NCBI GenBank assembly: GCA_023663905.1
Contig: JAMPGO010000001.1
Coordinates: forward strand, 109,840 to 173,839
Reading direction: 5' to 3'
Length of the DNA stretch: 64,000 nt
Source: Ruminococcus flavefaciens
Lineage (GTDB): Bacteria; Bacillota; Clostridia; Oscillospirales; Ruminococcaceae
In this document: positions 17,762-26,574 of the stretch, one piece after another
How the letters are laid out: the number at the start of each line of letters is the position of its first letter
Numbering within the stretch: the first letter of the stretch is position 1
Notes under the pieces: model-generated
Told to the model about the DNA's origin: nothing
The model's input: the letters and a program-made list of their open reading frames with translations, nothing else
Database searches by the model: none
Program-made: the position numbers and the translations under genes

Positions 17762-18154
17762 TTATATCCACCATTCAGGCGTAAGCTGTCCCAGCCTGAT
17801 TATTTTTTCGTTTTCATAGTCAAGCATTATCTCAATGTCCCTGTATTTATCGGGCATAAGCTGAACCATAAGTTCACGGCAAGCACCGCACGGAGCGACT
17901 GTTTTTCCGTCGGGAAGAATTGCAAGCACTTTTTCTATTTCATATTCGCCGTTGGTAATCATATTGAATATTGCATTGCGTTCCGCACATATACCGAGCG
18001 TTGAACAGGTATCAATACATACTCCCGTATATATTTTTCCTGACGACGAAAGGACTGAGGCAGATACTTCACCTGCGGTTATATAATCAGAAATTTTTCT
18101 GTAATTCTGTGCATTTTTCGCCGACCAATAAAGAGTCTCCCATATTTTATCCAT
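17762..18154 (-). CDS. cdd: Cytidine deaminase-like protein
   Basis: 130 residues with the zinc-dependent deaminase signatures CAERNA (metal ligand plus catalytic Glu) and PCGACR. It is expected to convert cytidine or deoxycytidine to uridine or deoxyuridine in pyrimidine salvage. The sequence is somewhat divergent, and a blasticidin-S-deaminase-like activity cannot be excluded. The ATG follows AAGGAG. First gene of a two-gene unit with the cysteine-cluster protein. Confidence 0.88.
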   Translation of the reverse strand: MDKIWETLYWSAKNAQNYRKISDYITAGEVSASVLSSSGKIYTGVCIDTCSTLGICAERNAIFNMITNGEYEIEKVLAILPDGKTVAPCGACRELMVQLMPDKYRDIEIMLDYENEKIIRLGQLTPEWWI

Positions 18155-18181
18155 ATATATCTCCTTAACTTATAATTTTAA

Positions 18182-18210
18182 AACTGCACCGAAAATTTTT
18201 CAGTGCAGTT
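18182..18210 (-). terminator. Terminator of the TM2 gene
   Basis: AACTGCAC / GTGCAGTT hairpin, nearly identical to the one after carB at 18845-18873. Confidence 0.75.
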
Positions 18211-18224
18211 TTTCAGATAATTCA

Positions 18225-18647
18225 TTATACATAATAGGGATTTGGTTTTGTAAGAAGTATTATAATATCAATTATCCAACCTATGCCCAACAATCCGACG
18301 GTACATAAATAAATAATTCCCATTTTTGTATTTCCTTCATAAAATTTGTGCGCTCCAAAAAATCCCAAAAATAAACAAAGACAAAATGCAACCCATTTGT
18401 TTTTAGCTTTTCCTTTTATGTAAACTCTTCCGCCATTGATATTCGTATTTTTATTTACCGCACTTGCATTGCTGACACTTTGACTGGAATTATTAATTAC
18501 AATTTGAGGTTGCGGCTGATTTTGATTAACTAAGTTTTCTACTTGTCTGCCGCACGCTGTACAGATTACAGCATCAACAGGGATTTTTGCACCACAATGC
18601 TTACAAAATTTTGTAGGTGTATCGGATTGATTTGTTTGAATTTCCAT
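18225..18647 (-). CDS. Zinc-ribbon/TM2-domain membrane protein
   Basis: 140 residues from the ATG behind GAGGA (an upstream in-frame ATG has no binding site). The N-terminus is a zinc ribbon (CKHCG and CTACG). A Gln/Asn-rich linker of about 50 residues follows. The C-terminus is a TM2 domain: two membrane helices joined by a turn, with GFFGAHKFYEGN and a second helix ending in KPNPYYV. The role of TM2 proteins in bacteria is unknown. The gene and its leader are more AT-rich than their neighbours and are flanked by near-identical terminators. Confidence 0.85.
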   Translation of the reverse strand: MEIQTNQSDTPTKFCKHCGAKIPVDAVICTACGRQVENLVNQNQPQPQIVINNSSQSVSNASAVNKNTNINGGRVYIKGKAKNKWVAFCLCLFLGFFGAHKFYEGNTKMGIIYLCTVGLLGIGWIIDIIILLTKPNPYYV

Positions 18648-18800
18648 AATATTCCTCATTTCAAATAAAAGGCAATAATTAATTCTTAAATTAAGTTTTG
18701 ATGATTCAGCATAAATACTATGAAATAGTCGCCCAAACTCCCAACCGGTCGGCTATTTCGCAAACTTTTGAGGGAGAAGCCGCTTATCGCAGTGCCCTCT
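18648..18800 (-). promoter_or_regulatory. Structured 5' leader of the TM2 gene
   Basis: About 150 nt between the promoter and ATG. In the minus-strand RNA, GAAATAGCCG (18750-18759) pairs with CGACTATTTC (18722-18731). CTCCC (18772-18776) can pair with GGGAG in that hairpin loop (18738-18742), giving a pseudoknot. The overlapping CCCTC can pair instead with the 5' GAGGG near 18793-18797. The two alternatives are mutually exclusive. It does not match a riboswitch class I recognise. Confidence 0.5.
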
Positions 18801-18806
18801 TTATAT

Positions 18807-18835
18807 ATTATAGCACATCTTCTGAAATATGTCAA
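18807..18835 (-). promoter_or_regulatory. Promoter of the TM2 gene
   Basis: TTGACA (18830-18835), 17 bp spacer, TATAAT (18807-18812) with an extended TGC before the -10. Confidence 0.88.
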
Positions 18836-18844
18836 GTAAAAATC

Positions 18845-18873
18845 AACTGCACTGAAAAATTTTCAGTGCAGTT
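18845..18873 (-). terminator. Terminator of carB
   Basis: AACTGCACTGAAAA / TTTTCAGTGCAGTT hairpin just past the carB stop. T-richness on the 3' side is modest. Confidence 0.75.
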
Positions 18874-18885
18874 TTGTTGTTTATA

Positions 18886-21800
18886 TTACTTTATATCGCC
18901 GTGATGAGCCTGAAGCGACTTAACCTCGATGTGGTTATTCTGCTTGATAGCACGGATACCCTCAACGCTAGCCTTAGCCGCAGCCATAGTAGTGATATAA
19001 GGAATGCGGTGCTTGATAGCAGCCTTGCGGATGTAGCTGTCGTCGTGGATAGAGGACTTGCCGGCAGGAGTATTGATAATAAGCTGGATTTCGCCGTTGG
19101 CGATTTCGTCAGCGATATTCGGTCTGCCCTCGTAAATCTTGAAGATTCTCTCGCAGGGAATACCCTCCTGAACAAGAAGCTTGTAGCACTTGTGAGTAGC
19201 GAGAATCTTAAAGCCGATTTCATTGAATCCCTTAGCGATTTCGAGAAGCTCGGGCTTATCTCTGTCGCAGATACTGAGAAGAACAGTACCCTCACTGGGA
19301 AGAGCAGTTTTGGTAGCCTCCTGAGCCTTGTAGTAAGCCTCGCCAAACGATTTTGAAATACCGAGAACTTCGCCTGTCGAGCGCATTTCAGGTCCGAGAA
19401 CAGGGTCAACTTCGGGGAACATATTGAACGGGAACACAGCTTCCTTAACACCGTAGTGGTTAATCTGTCTGTCCTTGAGTTCAGGAACAGGAGACGGCTT
19501 GCCTGTGAGTGAAGAAGTGATAATCTCGGTAGCAATCTTAACCATATTGATGTCGCATACTTTTGATACAAGCGGAACGGTTCTCGAAGCACGAGGATTA
19601 GCCTCCAGCACATAGACTGTATCGCCCTCAATAGCATACTGCATATTCATAAGACCGCATACGTTCATTTCAACAGCGATTTTTCTTGTATATTCCTTGA
19701 TAGTCTCAACCTGCTTGTCGGTAAGATTCTTTGAAGGAAGAATGCAGGCGGAATCACCCGAATGAACACCTGCAAGCTCGATATGCTCCATAACAGCAGG
19801 AACAAAGCAGTGTGTGCCGTCGGAAATAGCGTCAGCCTCGCACTCTGTAGCGTGATTGAGGAAGCGGTCGATAAGAATCGGTCTGTCAGGAGTTACACCG
19901 ACAGCGGCATTCATATAAACACGCATCATTTCGTCATCGTGAACGATTTCCATACCACGACCGCCGAGAACGTAGGACGGGCGAACCATAACAGGATAGC
20001 CGATTTTGTTTGCGATTTCGATAGCTTCGTCGGCATTTACAGCCATACCTGCTTCAGGCATAGGAATACCGAGCTTATCCATCATTGCACGGAAATGGTC
20101 ACGGTCTTCAGCGAGGTCAATAGTTTCGGGAGTAGTACCGAGAATATTAACGCCGTATTTCTTGAGGTCGTTTGCGAGATTAAGCGGAGTCTGACCGCCG
20201 AACTGTGCAATAACACCAACAGGCTTTTCCTTGTCGTGGATTGCAAGAACATCTTCGAGAGTAAGCGGTTCAAAATAGAGCTTATCGGAAGTATCGTAGT
20301 CGGTTGAAACAGTCTCGGGGTTGCAGTTTACGATGATTGACTCAAAGCCGAGTTTTTTGAGAGCGAGAGCAGCGTGAACACAGCAGTAGTCGAACTCAAT
20401 ACCCTGACCGATTCTGTTAGGACCACCGCCGAGAATCATAATCTTGGGCTTATCCTCATTGACAGGGCTGTTGTCCTCATCAAGATGATATGTAGAGTAA
20501 TAATAAGCAGCGTTCTGAGTACCGCTTACGTGAACACCCTCCCAAGCTTCTTTAATACCGAAACCGATACGAGCGTTGCGGATTTCCTCTTCTGTAACTT
20601 CGAGAATCGAGCTTAAATATCTGTCCGAGAAGCCGTCAAGCTTAGCCTGTTTGAGAACATCTTTTTCGGGAACAGAGCCTTTCATAGCGAGAAGCTTTTC
20701 TTCTTCCTGAACAAGCTCTGACATCTGTTCAAGGAAATAGTGCTTGATTTTAGTAAGCTCAAAAATCTCGTCAATAGTAGCACCCTTGCGGAGAGCCTCG
20801 TAAATAACGAACTGACGTTCGCTTGTGGGATAGCGGAGCTGAGCGAGAAGCTCATCTTTGGACATAGAGTTGAAATTCTTTGCAAAACCGAGACCATAGC
20901 GACCAGTTTCGAGACTTCTGATAGCCTTCTGGAACGCTTCTTTATAGGTCTTGCCGATACTCATAACTTCGCCGACAGCACGCATCTGAGTACCGAGCTT
21001 ATCCTCTGCGCCCTTGAATTTCTCGAATGCCCAGCGAGCGAACTTGATAACAACATAGTCGCCGTCGGGAACATACTTGTCAAGAGTACCGTATTTTCCG
21101 CAGGGAATCTCATCGAGAGTAAGACCGCAGGCGAGCATAGCAGAAACGAGCGCAATCGGGAAACCTGTAGCCTTTGAAGCGAGAGCGGAAGAACGTGACG
21201 TTCTCGGATTAATTTCGATAACAACGATACGACCTGTTTCAGGGTCACGGGCAAACTGGCAGTTACAACCGCCGATAACTTCAATGCTCTCAATAATTTT
21301 ATATGACATCTCCTGAAGTTCCTTCTGAACGTCCTCTGGGATAGTCAGCATAGGAGCAGAGCAGAATGAATCGCCTGTATGAACACCGATAGGGTCAATA
21401 TTTTCGATAAAGCAGATAGTGATTTTATTATTTGCGGAGTCACGTACAACTTCGAGTTCAAGCTCTTCCCAGCCGAAAATACACTCTTCAACGAGAACCT
21501 GACCGACGAGGGAAGCCTGTAAACCTCTTGCGCATACAACCTTGAGTTCGTCAACGTTGTAGACCATACCGCCTCCTGCTCCGCCCATAGTATAAGCAGG
21601 ACGAAGAACGACAGGATATTTGAGCTTTTCAGCGATTTTAACAGCCTCGTCAACGGAATATGCAACCTCGCTTCTGGGCATACCGATACCGAGTGCGCTC
21701 ATAGCGTTTTTAAATTCGATTCTGTCCTCGCCACGCTCGATAGCGTCAACCTGAACACCGATAACCTTAACACCGTATTTTTCAAGCACACCAGCCTTGT

Positions 21801-22107
21801 CGAGTTCCGAGCAGAGATTAAGACCTGACTGACCGCCGAGATTCGGGAGAAGAGCGTCGGGACGTTCTTTTTCGATAATCTGAGTAAGTCTGTCGAGATT
21901 GAGCGGTTCAATATAAGTGATGTCCGCAACGTCAGGGTCAGTCATAATAGTAGCGGGATTGGAGTTGACGAGAACAATCTCATAGCCGAGATTTCTGAGA
22001 GCCTTGCAGGCCTGAGTTCCGGAATAGTCAAACTCGCACGCCTGACCGATAATAATCGGACCTGAGCCGATAATAATAATCTTGTTGATATCCTGTTTCT
22101 TTGGCAT
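18886..22107 (-). CDS. carB: Carbamoyl-phosphate synthase large subunit
   Basis: 1073 residues, full length. Two homologous ATP-grasp halves are visible: GSGPIIIGQACEFDYSG at the start and GGGPNRIGQGIEFDYC from about residue 560. A C-terminal MGS-like allosteric domain follows (from about 935). Makes carbamoyl phosphate for pyrimidine and arginine synthesis, using ammonia delivered by the small subunit CarA. No carA is adjacent; the neighbours are unrelated and on separate transcripts, so carA must be elsewhere. The start follows AAAAGGAG. Confidence 0.98.
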   Translation of the reverse strand: MPKKQDINKIIIIGSGPIIIGQACEFDYSGTQACKALRNLGYEIVLVNSNPATIMTDPDVADITYIEPLNLDRLTQIIEKERPDALLPNLGGQSGLNLCSELDKAGVLEKYGVKVIGVQVDAIERGEDRIEFKNAMSALGIGMPRSEVAYSVDEAVKIAEKLKYPVVLRPAYTMGGAGGGMVYNVDELKVVCARGLQASLVGQVLVEECIFGWEELELEVVRDSANNKITICFIENIDPIGVHTGDSFCSAPMLTIPEDVQKELQEMSYKIIESIEVIGGCNCQFARDPETGRIVVIEINPRTSRSSALASKATGFPIALVSAMLACGLTLDEIPCGKYGTLDKYVPDGDYVVIKFARWAFEKFKGAEDKLGTQMRAVGEVMSIGKTYKEAFQKAIRSLETGRYGLGFAKNFNSMSKDELLAQLRYPTSERQFVIYEALRKGATIDEIFELTKIKHYFLEQMSELVQEEEKLLAMKGSVPEKDVLKQAKLDGFSDRYLSSILEVTEEEIRNARIGFGIKEAWEGVHVSGTQNAAYYYSTYHLDEDNSPVNEDKPKIMILGGGPNRIGQGIEFDYCCVHAALALKKLGFESIIVNCNPETVSTDYDTSDKLYFEPLTLEDVLAIHDKEKPVGVIAQFGGQTPLNLANDLKKYGVNILGTTPETIDLAEDRDHFRAMMDKLGIPMPEAGMAVNADEAIEIANKIGYPVMVRPSYVLGGRGMEIVHDDEMMRVYMNAAVGVTPDRPILIDRFLNHATECEADAISDGTHCFVPAVMEHIELAGVHSGDSACILPSKNLTDKQVETIKEYTRKIAVEMNVCGLMNMQYAIEGDTVYVLEANPRASRTVPLVSKVCDINMVKIATEIITSSLTGKPSPVPELKDRQINHYGVKEAVFPFNMFPEVDPVLGPEMRSTGEVLGISKSFGEAYYKAQEATKTALPSEGTVLLSICDRDKPELLEIAKGFNEIGFKILATHKCYKLLVQEGIPCERIFKIYEGRPNIADEIANGEIQLIINTPAGKSSIHDDSYIRKAAIKHRIPYITTMAAAKASVEGIRAIKQNNHIEVKSLQAHHGDIK

Positions 22108-22158
22108 ATTATATTCTCCTTTTAATATAATTAAGAATTTAAAATTCCATTACCTTAT

Positions 22159-22187
22159 ATAATACCATATAATTAACAAAAAAGCAA
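22159..22187 (-). promoter_or_regulatory. Likely carB promoter
   Basis: TTGCTT (22182-22187), 17 bp spacer, TATTAT (22159-22164), minus strand. Weaker match than most in the window. Confidence 0.55.
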
Positions 22188-22215
22188 GTAAAAAGTTACA
22201 AATCCGACAAAAAAA

Positions 22216-22929
22216 TTACCTGCTTATCTCAACTGCGGTATCAAGGGCAATTTCCATCATAGTTCGGAAGGAAGTCTGACGTTCCTCCGCAGAGGTTGAA
22301 AGACCTTTAAGAGGGCAGTCGGAGACAGTGAGAATGCAGAGGGCATTTTTCCCTGTTCTCGAAGCGTTCATATAGAGAGCGGCGGATTCCATTTCAATAG
22401 CAAGCACACCCATTTTCTGCCACTTTGCAAGGCTGTCGGAATCATCATAGAACGTATCGCTGGAGAGGATATTTCCGACGTGATAAGGAACATTATTTCT
22501 TTCCGCCGTATTTACAGCAGTGGAAATCAGCTTCCAAGAAGCGGTCGGGGCATAAGTTCCTGGAAGATTATACTGATTTGCATAAGCGGAGTTAGTGCTT
22601 GCGCTCATAGCTATAACAATATCCCTGAGACTGACATTATCGGCAATCGAACCTGCCGTGCCTATTCTGATGATATTGTCAACATCGTATTCGCAGTAGA
22701 GTTCGTGGGAATAAATCGCCATAGAGGGCATACCCATACCGCTTCCCTGTACAGAAACAGGAACACCCTTGTAAGTACCCGTAAATCCGAGCATACCACG
22801 TACTTCATTATAGCATACAGGGTTTTCGAGGTAATTTTCGGCGATAAACTTAGCACGCAGAGGGTCGCCCGGCATAAGAACGGTTCTGGCAATATCGCCC
22901 TTTTTTGCATTGTTGTGAGGTGTAGGCAT
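22216..22929 (-). CDS. deoD: Purine-nucleoside phosphorylase
   Basis: 237 residues from MPTPHNNAKKGD behind AAGGAGTG; a longer frame overlaps the upstream gene. Family 1 (hexameric, PNP/UDP type) signatures: MPGDPLRAKFIAE, the GSGMGMPSM phosphate site, GTAGS and EMESAALY. Phosphorolyses purine (deoxy)nucleosides to base and (deoxy)ribose-1-phosphate. It is the last gene of the birA-flippase-Uma2-deoD run, 4 bp after the preceding stop. Confidence 0.96.
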   Translation of the reverse strand: MPTPHNNAKKGDIARTVLMPGDPLRAKFIAENYLENPVCYNEVRGMLGFTGTYKGVPVSVQGSGMGMPSMAIYSHELYCEYDVDNIIRIGTAGSIADNVSLRDIVIAMSASTNSAYANQYNLPGTYAPTASWKLISTAVNTAERNNVPYHVGNILSSDTFYDDSDSLAKWQKMGVLAIEMESAALYMNASRTGKNALCILTVSDCPLKGLSTSAEERQTSFRTMMEIALDTAVEISR

Positions 22930-22933
22930 AAAA

Positions 22934-23449
22934 TCACTCCTTAATAAATATTTCAAGTTTTCCGTCATATATATTTACAGGAACAGCATTTCCGAAAGGA
23001 TATATGACAGGGAAATCGCTTTTTTCAAAGAAATACACAAGAATCTCCTTGTTGTTTGTATCTATAATCCAGTATTCACGCACGCCCGAGTTTTTATATA
23101 AAAACAGCTTGTCAACATAATCGTGCCTGTAGTTTGACGACGTTACTTCGGCGATGAAATCGGGAACACCGTTGCATATTCTGCCATTTATTTTTGAGCT
23201 GTCGCATACGATAAACACATCGGGCTGAACGACATTGGAATCATCAAGACGGACATCAAGCGGAGCGAAAAAAGGCTCGCATTTTCCGTCATTTGACTGA
23301 ATAAAGCTGTAAATCTGGGCAAAAACAGCTCCTGTAATGCGCTGATGTGAAACGGACGGCGAAGCAAGCAGAACTATTCTGCCGTTTATCAGCTCACAGC
23401 GCTCATTTTCGTCAGCAACGGCAGAAAAATATTCGTCTGCCGTATACAT
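22934..23449 (-). CDS. Uma2-family (DUF820) putative endonuclease
   Basis: 171 residues. The order CELINGRIV, VQPDVFIV, FIAEVTSSN and REYWIID is that of the Uma2/DUF820 family, which has a PD-(D/E)xK nuclease-like fold; VQPD and the AEVTS segment hold the likely metal ligands. Cellular role unknown. The Shine-Dalgarno and start (AAGGAGTGATTTTATG) are identical, base for base, to those of deoD. It lies 12 bp after the flippase stop. Confidence 0.85.
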   Translation of the reverse strand: MYTADEYFSAVADENERCELINGRIVLLASPSVSHQRITGAVFAQIYSFIQSNDGKCEPFFAPLDVRLDDSNVVQPDVFIVCDSSKINGRICNGVPDFIAEVTSSNYRHDYVDKLFLYKNSGVREYWIIDTNNKEILVYFFEKSDFPVIYPFGNAVPVNIYDGKLEIFIKE

Positions 23450-23461
23450 AAAATCACTCCT

Positions 23462-24889
23462 TTATTTTCTTATAACTTTTTTCAATGTCAGCAGAAGCGC
23501 CTTGCTGTTGAGGACGAGAACGACGGCAAACAGCACAACAGTCCACATCTGCCACAGAGGCTGAACGGTTATAATAAGCCAGCTCATAAGAGCGACTATA
23601 GCCGTATTGCAGACAGACCTTACAGCGTTGAACTTAAACGGCACGTAATATCTCGAATCAATCATTCTTGCCCAGTAGCAGATATAATAGCTGAGGAACG
23701 TTGCAAGCGCCGCACCCTGCAAGCCCCATTCAGGTATGAGGAAGAAATTCATAACCAGATTCACGCTACAGGCGACAACGCTTGTCCAAAAGCTGTTTTT
23801 GGATAATTTTTTTGCGTTATAGATACCGCTGAGGAACTGGTTGAGCGACATAAACACAACCGCCATTATCAGAACGGGCGTATAAATATAGATAGTGCCG
23901 TATTCTGCATAGTTTGAGCTGTTTGTGAGGAACGACGAGACAGGCTTTATCAGCATAAGCAGACCTGCGGAAGCTATAAACAGAATGGATTCATAGGCAC
24001 TGTACACACGTTCATAGAATTTGCTTACACCCTTTGAATCGTTTTCATTTATAGCGGACATATTCCAAGCCTGAAAGAAGATAGTCGAGACCATAGAGAG
24101 GAGATTAGGTATCTTGTTAGCAACGGCATAAAGTCCCGCAGTATCCTCGCCGAGTTCAACACGAGTGCTGTGCATATTAGTAATAAAGAGCCTGTCGGAG
24201 AGACTTGTGACCGTCCACATAACTATTGTGGGAATAAGCGGAAGAGCGAATCTCATCATAGCCTTAGCCAGTTTTGCGCTGAAATATCTTGGTCGGAAGA
24301 ATCCGCCGAGCTTAGCCGTGCTGAACAGGAATATTGACGAACACAGGTCCGAGAGGATGACGGAAATCATAAAACCCTTTACACCCATACCGAGGTGAGC
24401 AATAAATATCACGTTGAATACAAAGAGCATAAGCGTGGCGAGAATACCGTCGAGGGAGAACAGCTTAACCATATCCCTTGACCTGACGAACTGCTGGAAC
24501 AGCATTCTGACGGATGACATAGCGACATACAGGGCGAGAAGCATAGCGTTTCCGCTTATAAAGCGTAGGAACGGTATGAACCGCAATCCGGGTACAATAA
24601 GTATAACTCCTGCAAGACCGACAGCGGTAATGCACACGGAAGTCGAGAACACAGCCTTTTTGCTGTATTTTTTATCAAGCCCGAAGCGGATGAGATACTC
24701 CTGAAGAGCGAATGTAAAAATCGGCTGAAGAAAAAGAGCGGTTGTTTCAAGAAGCTCCTTTGTATTCATATCAGTCGGGCTGATGTGCTTGGTGTAGAGT
24801 CTTGTGAGAAGCAGAACAAGTATCTTTGAGCCGAAGTTGCCGATTGCGAAGACAATGGTATTAAAGGCAAGTTTTTTGTATTTATTCAT
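23462..24889 (-). CDS. Polysaccharide/lipid-oligosaccharide flippase (MATE-like)
   Basis: 475 residues with about 12-14 predicted membrane helices. The N-terminal NTIVFAIGNFGSKILVLLLT segment is typical of Wzx/RfbX-type exporters of the MOP superfamily. Probably moves lipid-linked glycans across the membrane for surface polysaccharide or wall glycan assembly. No glycosyltransferases are adjacent, so the substrate is unknown. The ATG overlaps the end of birA by 8 bp. Confidence 0.85.
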   Translation of the reverse strand: MNKYKKLAFNTIVFAIGNFGSKILVLLLTRLYTKHISPTDMNTKELLETTALFLQPIFTFALQEYLIRFGLDKKYSKKAVFSTSVCITAVGLAGVILIVPGLRFIPFLRFISGNAMLLALYVAMSSVRMLFQQFVRSRDMVKLFSLDGILATLMLFVFNVIFIAHLGMGVKGFMISVILSDLCSSIFLFSTAKLGGFFRPRYFSAKLAKAMMRFALPLIPTIVMWTVTSLSDRLFITNMHSTRVELGEDTAGLYAVANKIPNLLSMVSTIFFQAWNMSAINENDSKGVSKFYERVYSAYESILFIASAGLLMLIKPVSSFLTNSSNYAEYGTIYIYTPVLIMAVVFMSLNQFLSGIYNAKKLSKNSFWTSVVACSVNLVMNFFLIPEWGLQGAALATFLSYYICYWARMIDSRYYVPFKFNAVRSVCNTAIVALMSWLIITVQPLWQMWTVVLFAVVLVLNSKALLLTLKKVIRK

Positions 24890-25832
24890 TCATAAAATTC
24901 TCCATTCTTATCAGATTAGCCTCGCCTGAAGCGAGCGTTCTTATGCCGTCATCGGTCTGTACGATAAGATTGGCATTGTCATCAATACCGAGAGCCTTTC
25001 CGCAGATACTTTCACCGCCGACATTTGCGGAAATCATATTCCCTGTGAGGATTTCCCTGCGCCTGTAGTCATTGAGATAAGCCTTTGATTCAATCTGAGC
25101 GATACGCAGGCTGATATTTTTCAGAACCGTTCCGCAGAGCCTGTTTCTGCTGATTACCTTCCCTGTTTCCTGCTGAATGGAAGTAATCCTGTAGCTGAGT
25201 TCGCCGAAATCGTGCGAGAGAACATTTATTCCTATACCGACGACAGCATAATCGAGGGTATTGTATTCCAGCCCGAGCGAAGCCTCCGTAAGTATACCGC
25301 ATATTTTTTTCCCGTTCATATAAACATCATTAACCCATTTAATCTGTGCAGGGCAGCCCGAGAGCGTCTCAACCGATTCCGCAACGGCAACCGAAACGGC
25401 GGAAGTAATCAGCGGAGCAAACTCGAGGGCAAAACCTGGTCGGACTATAACGCTCATATACAAGCCCTTTTCTTTTGGCGAAACAAAAGTTCTGCCGAGC
25501 CTTCCCTTTCCGGCGTTCTGTGATTCCGCAAGCACCACAGTACCGGCTTCCGCACCCTGCGAGGCAAGCGTTTTGGCATAGTTGTTTGTTGAATCCGTTT
25601 CATCAAGAACAATAATTCTGCCGTCGTGAGATATAAGCTCTGCCGAGAGCTTATTATTTTCGGGCGAAATCCTGTAGCCCTTTGAAGTAACCGAATCTAT
25701 AATAAAGCCGTCATTTCTGAGTGACTGAACAACTTTCCAGACGGCATTTCTGCTCACGCCGAGAGAATCCGCAATCTCCGCACCCGAGACGAACTCACCC
25801 GAAGCAAGTCTTTTCAGCAATATATTTTTCAT
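24882..25832 (-). CDS. birA: Biotin-protein ligase with HTH repressor domain
   Basis: 316 residues. An N-terminal winged-helix domain (1-60, SGAEIADSLGVSRNAVWKVV) precedes the ligase core, with the biotinoyl-AMP loop NAGKGRLGR and the KWVNDVYMNGKKICGIL motif, then a C-terminal SH3-like domain. Attaches biotin to carboxylase or decarboxylase subunits and probably represses biotin genes. The start follows AAAGGAGG. It leads the four-gene operon ending in deoD. Confidence 0.96.
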   Translation of the reverse strand: MKNILLKRLASGEFVSGAEIADSLGVSRNAVWKVVQSLRNDGFIIDSVTSKGYRISPENNKLSAELISHDGRIIVLDETDSTNNYAKTLASQGAEAGTVVLAESQNAGKGRLGRTFVSPKEKGLYMSVIVRPGFALEFAPLITSAVSVAVAESVETLSGCPAQIKWVNDVYMNGKKICGILTEASLGLEYNTLDYAVVGIGINVLSHDFGELSYRITSIQQETGKVISRNRLCGTVLKNISLRIAQIESKAYLNDYRRREILTGNMISANVGGESICGKALGIDDNANLIVQTDDGIRTLASGEANLIRMENFMNE

Positions 25833-25853
25833 AAAAAAATCCTCCTTTCAGAT

Positions 25854-25882
25854 ATTATAGCACAGTTTTATGAAAAATACAA
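25854..25882 (-). promoter_or_regulatory. Promoter of the birA operon
   Basis: TTGTAT (25877-25882), 17 bp spacer, TATAAT (25854-25859) with extended TGC, minus strand. Divergent from the FNT promoter. Confidence 0.7.
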
Positions 25883-25887
25883 GACAG

Positions 25888-25916
25888 TTGACAATTATTA
25901 ATTAATAATGTATAAT
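25888..25916 (+). promoter_or_regulatory. Promoter of the FNT/ADP-ribosylglycohydrolase/GNAT operon
   Basis: TTGACA (25888-25893), 17 bp spacer, TATAAT (25911-25916). Confidence 0.88.
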
Positions 25917-25953
25917 ATTATAAAAACCATATCCAGAGAGGAAGTATATTTTT

Positions 25954-26574
25954 ATGCTAAAAACATTCACAAAAGCAATTCTCGCAGGACTTATGATAGG
26001 CATAGGCGGAATAGTCTATCTTTCGGCGGAAAACAAGGTTGTCGGAGCATTCCTGTTCAGTTTCGGGCTTTTCACGATAGTCCGTGCGGGATTTGCGCTG
26101 TACACGGGAAAAGTGGGATATATTCCCGAGAACAAGCCGAAGTACATCCTTGAAGTGCTTGTGACTTTTGCAGGAAACGTTGCAGGAACAGGACTTACAG
26201 CCCTGATTCTCAGCTTCACACGTATCTGGGACAAAATCCACACCACAGCGCTCGGAATAATGGAGGGCAAGATTGCGGACAGCATACCGAGCAGATTTGT
26301 ACTGGGCATATTCTGCGGAATGCTGATGTACCTTGCGGTAGAGAACGGAAAGAACTGCCGTGACAAGTCGGATGTATCGTTCGTTTTCGGAATCTGCGTA
26401 CCTGTAATGATATTCATACTCAGCGGATTCAACCACTCCGTAGCGGACTGCTTCTATTATTTCTCCGCAAGTCCGAATCTTCAGGGTGCGCTGTACATCC
26501 TTACCGTTGCGCTTGGAAATGCTGTCGGCGGAATGCTCATCCCTGCCACAAAGAAGTACATAATCAAAGAATAA
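25954..26574 (+). CDS. Formate/nitrite transporter-family channel
   Basis: 206 residues with six predicted membrane helices. AGLMIGIGGIVYLSAEN, AGNVAGTG, and FNHSVADCFYY followed by GNAVGGML match the FocA/NirC fold; the FNHSVAD segment corresponds to the conserved pore-histidine region. It is shorter than typical FocA (about 280), matching the compact clostridial subgroup. The substrate is a small monovalent anion such as formate, nitrite or hydrosulfide. The next gene starts immediately after its stop (TAA-ATG). Confidence 0.85.
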   Translation: MLKTFTKAILAGLMIGIGGIVYLSAENKVVGAFLFSFGLFTIVRAGFALYTGKVGYIPENKPKYILEVLVTFAGNVAGTGLTALILSFTRIWDKIHTTALGIMEGKIADSIPSRFVLGIFCGMLMYLAVENGKNCRDKSDVSFVFGICVPVMIFILSGFNHSVADCFYYFSASPNLQGALYILTVALGNAVGGMLIPATKKYIIKE

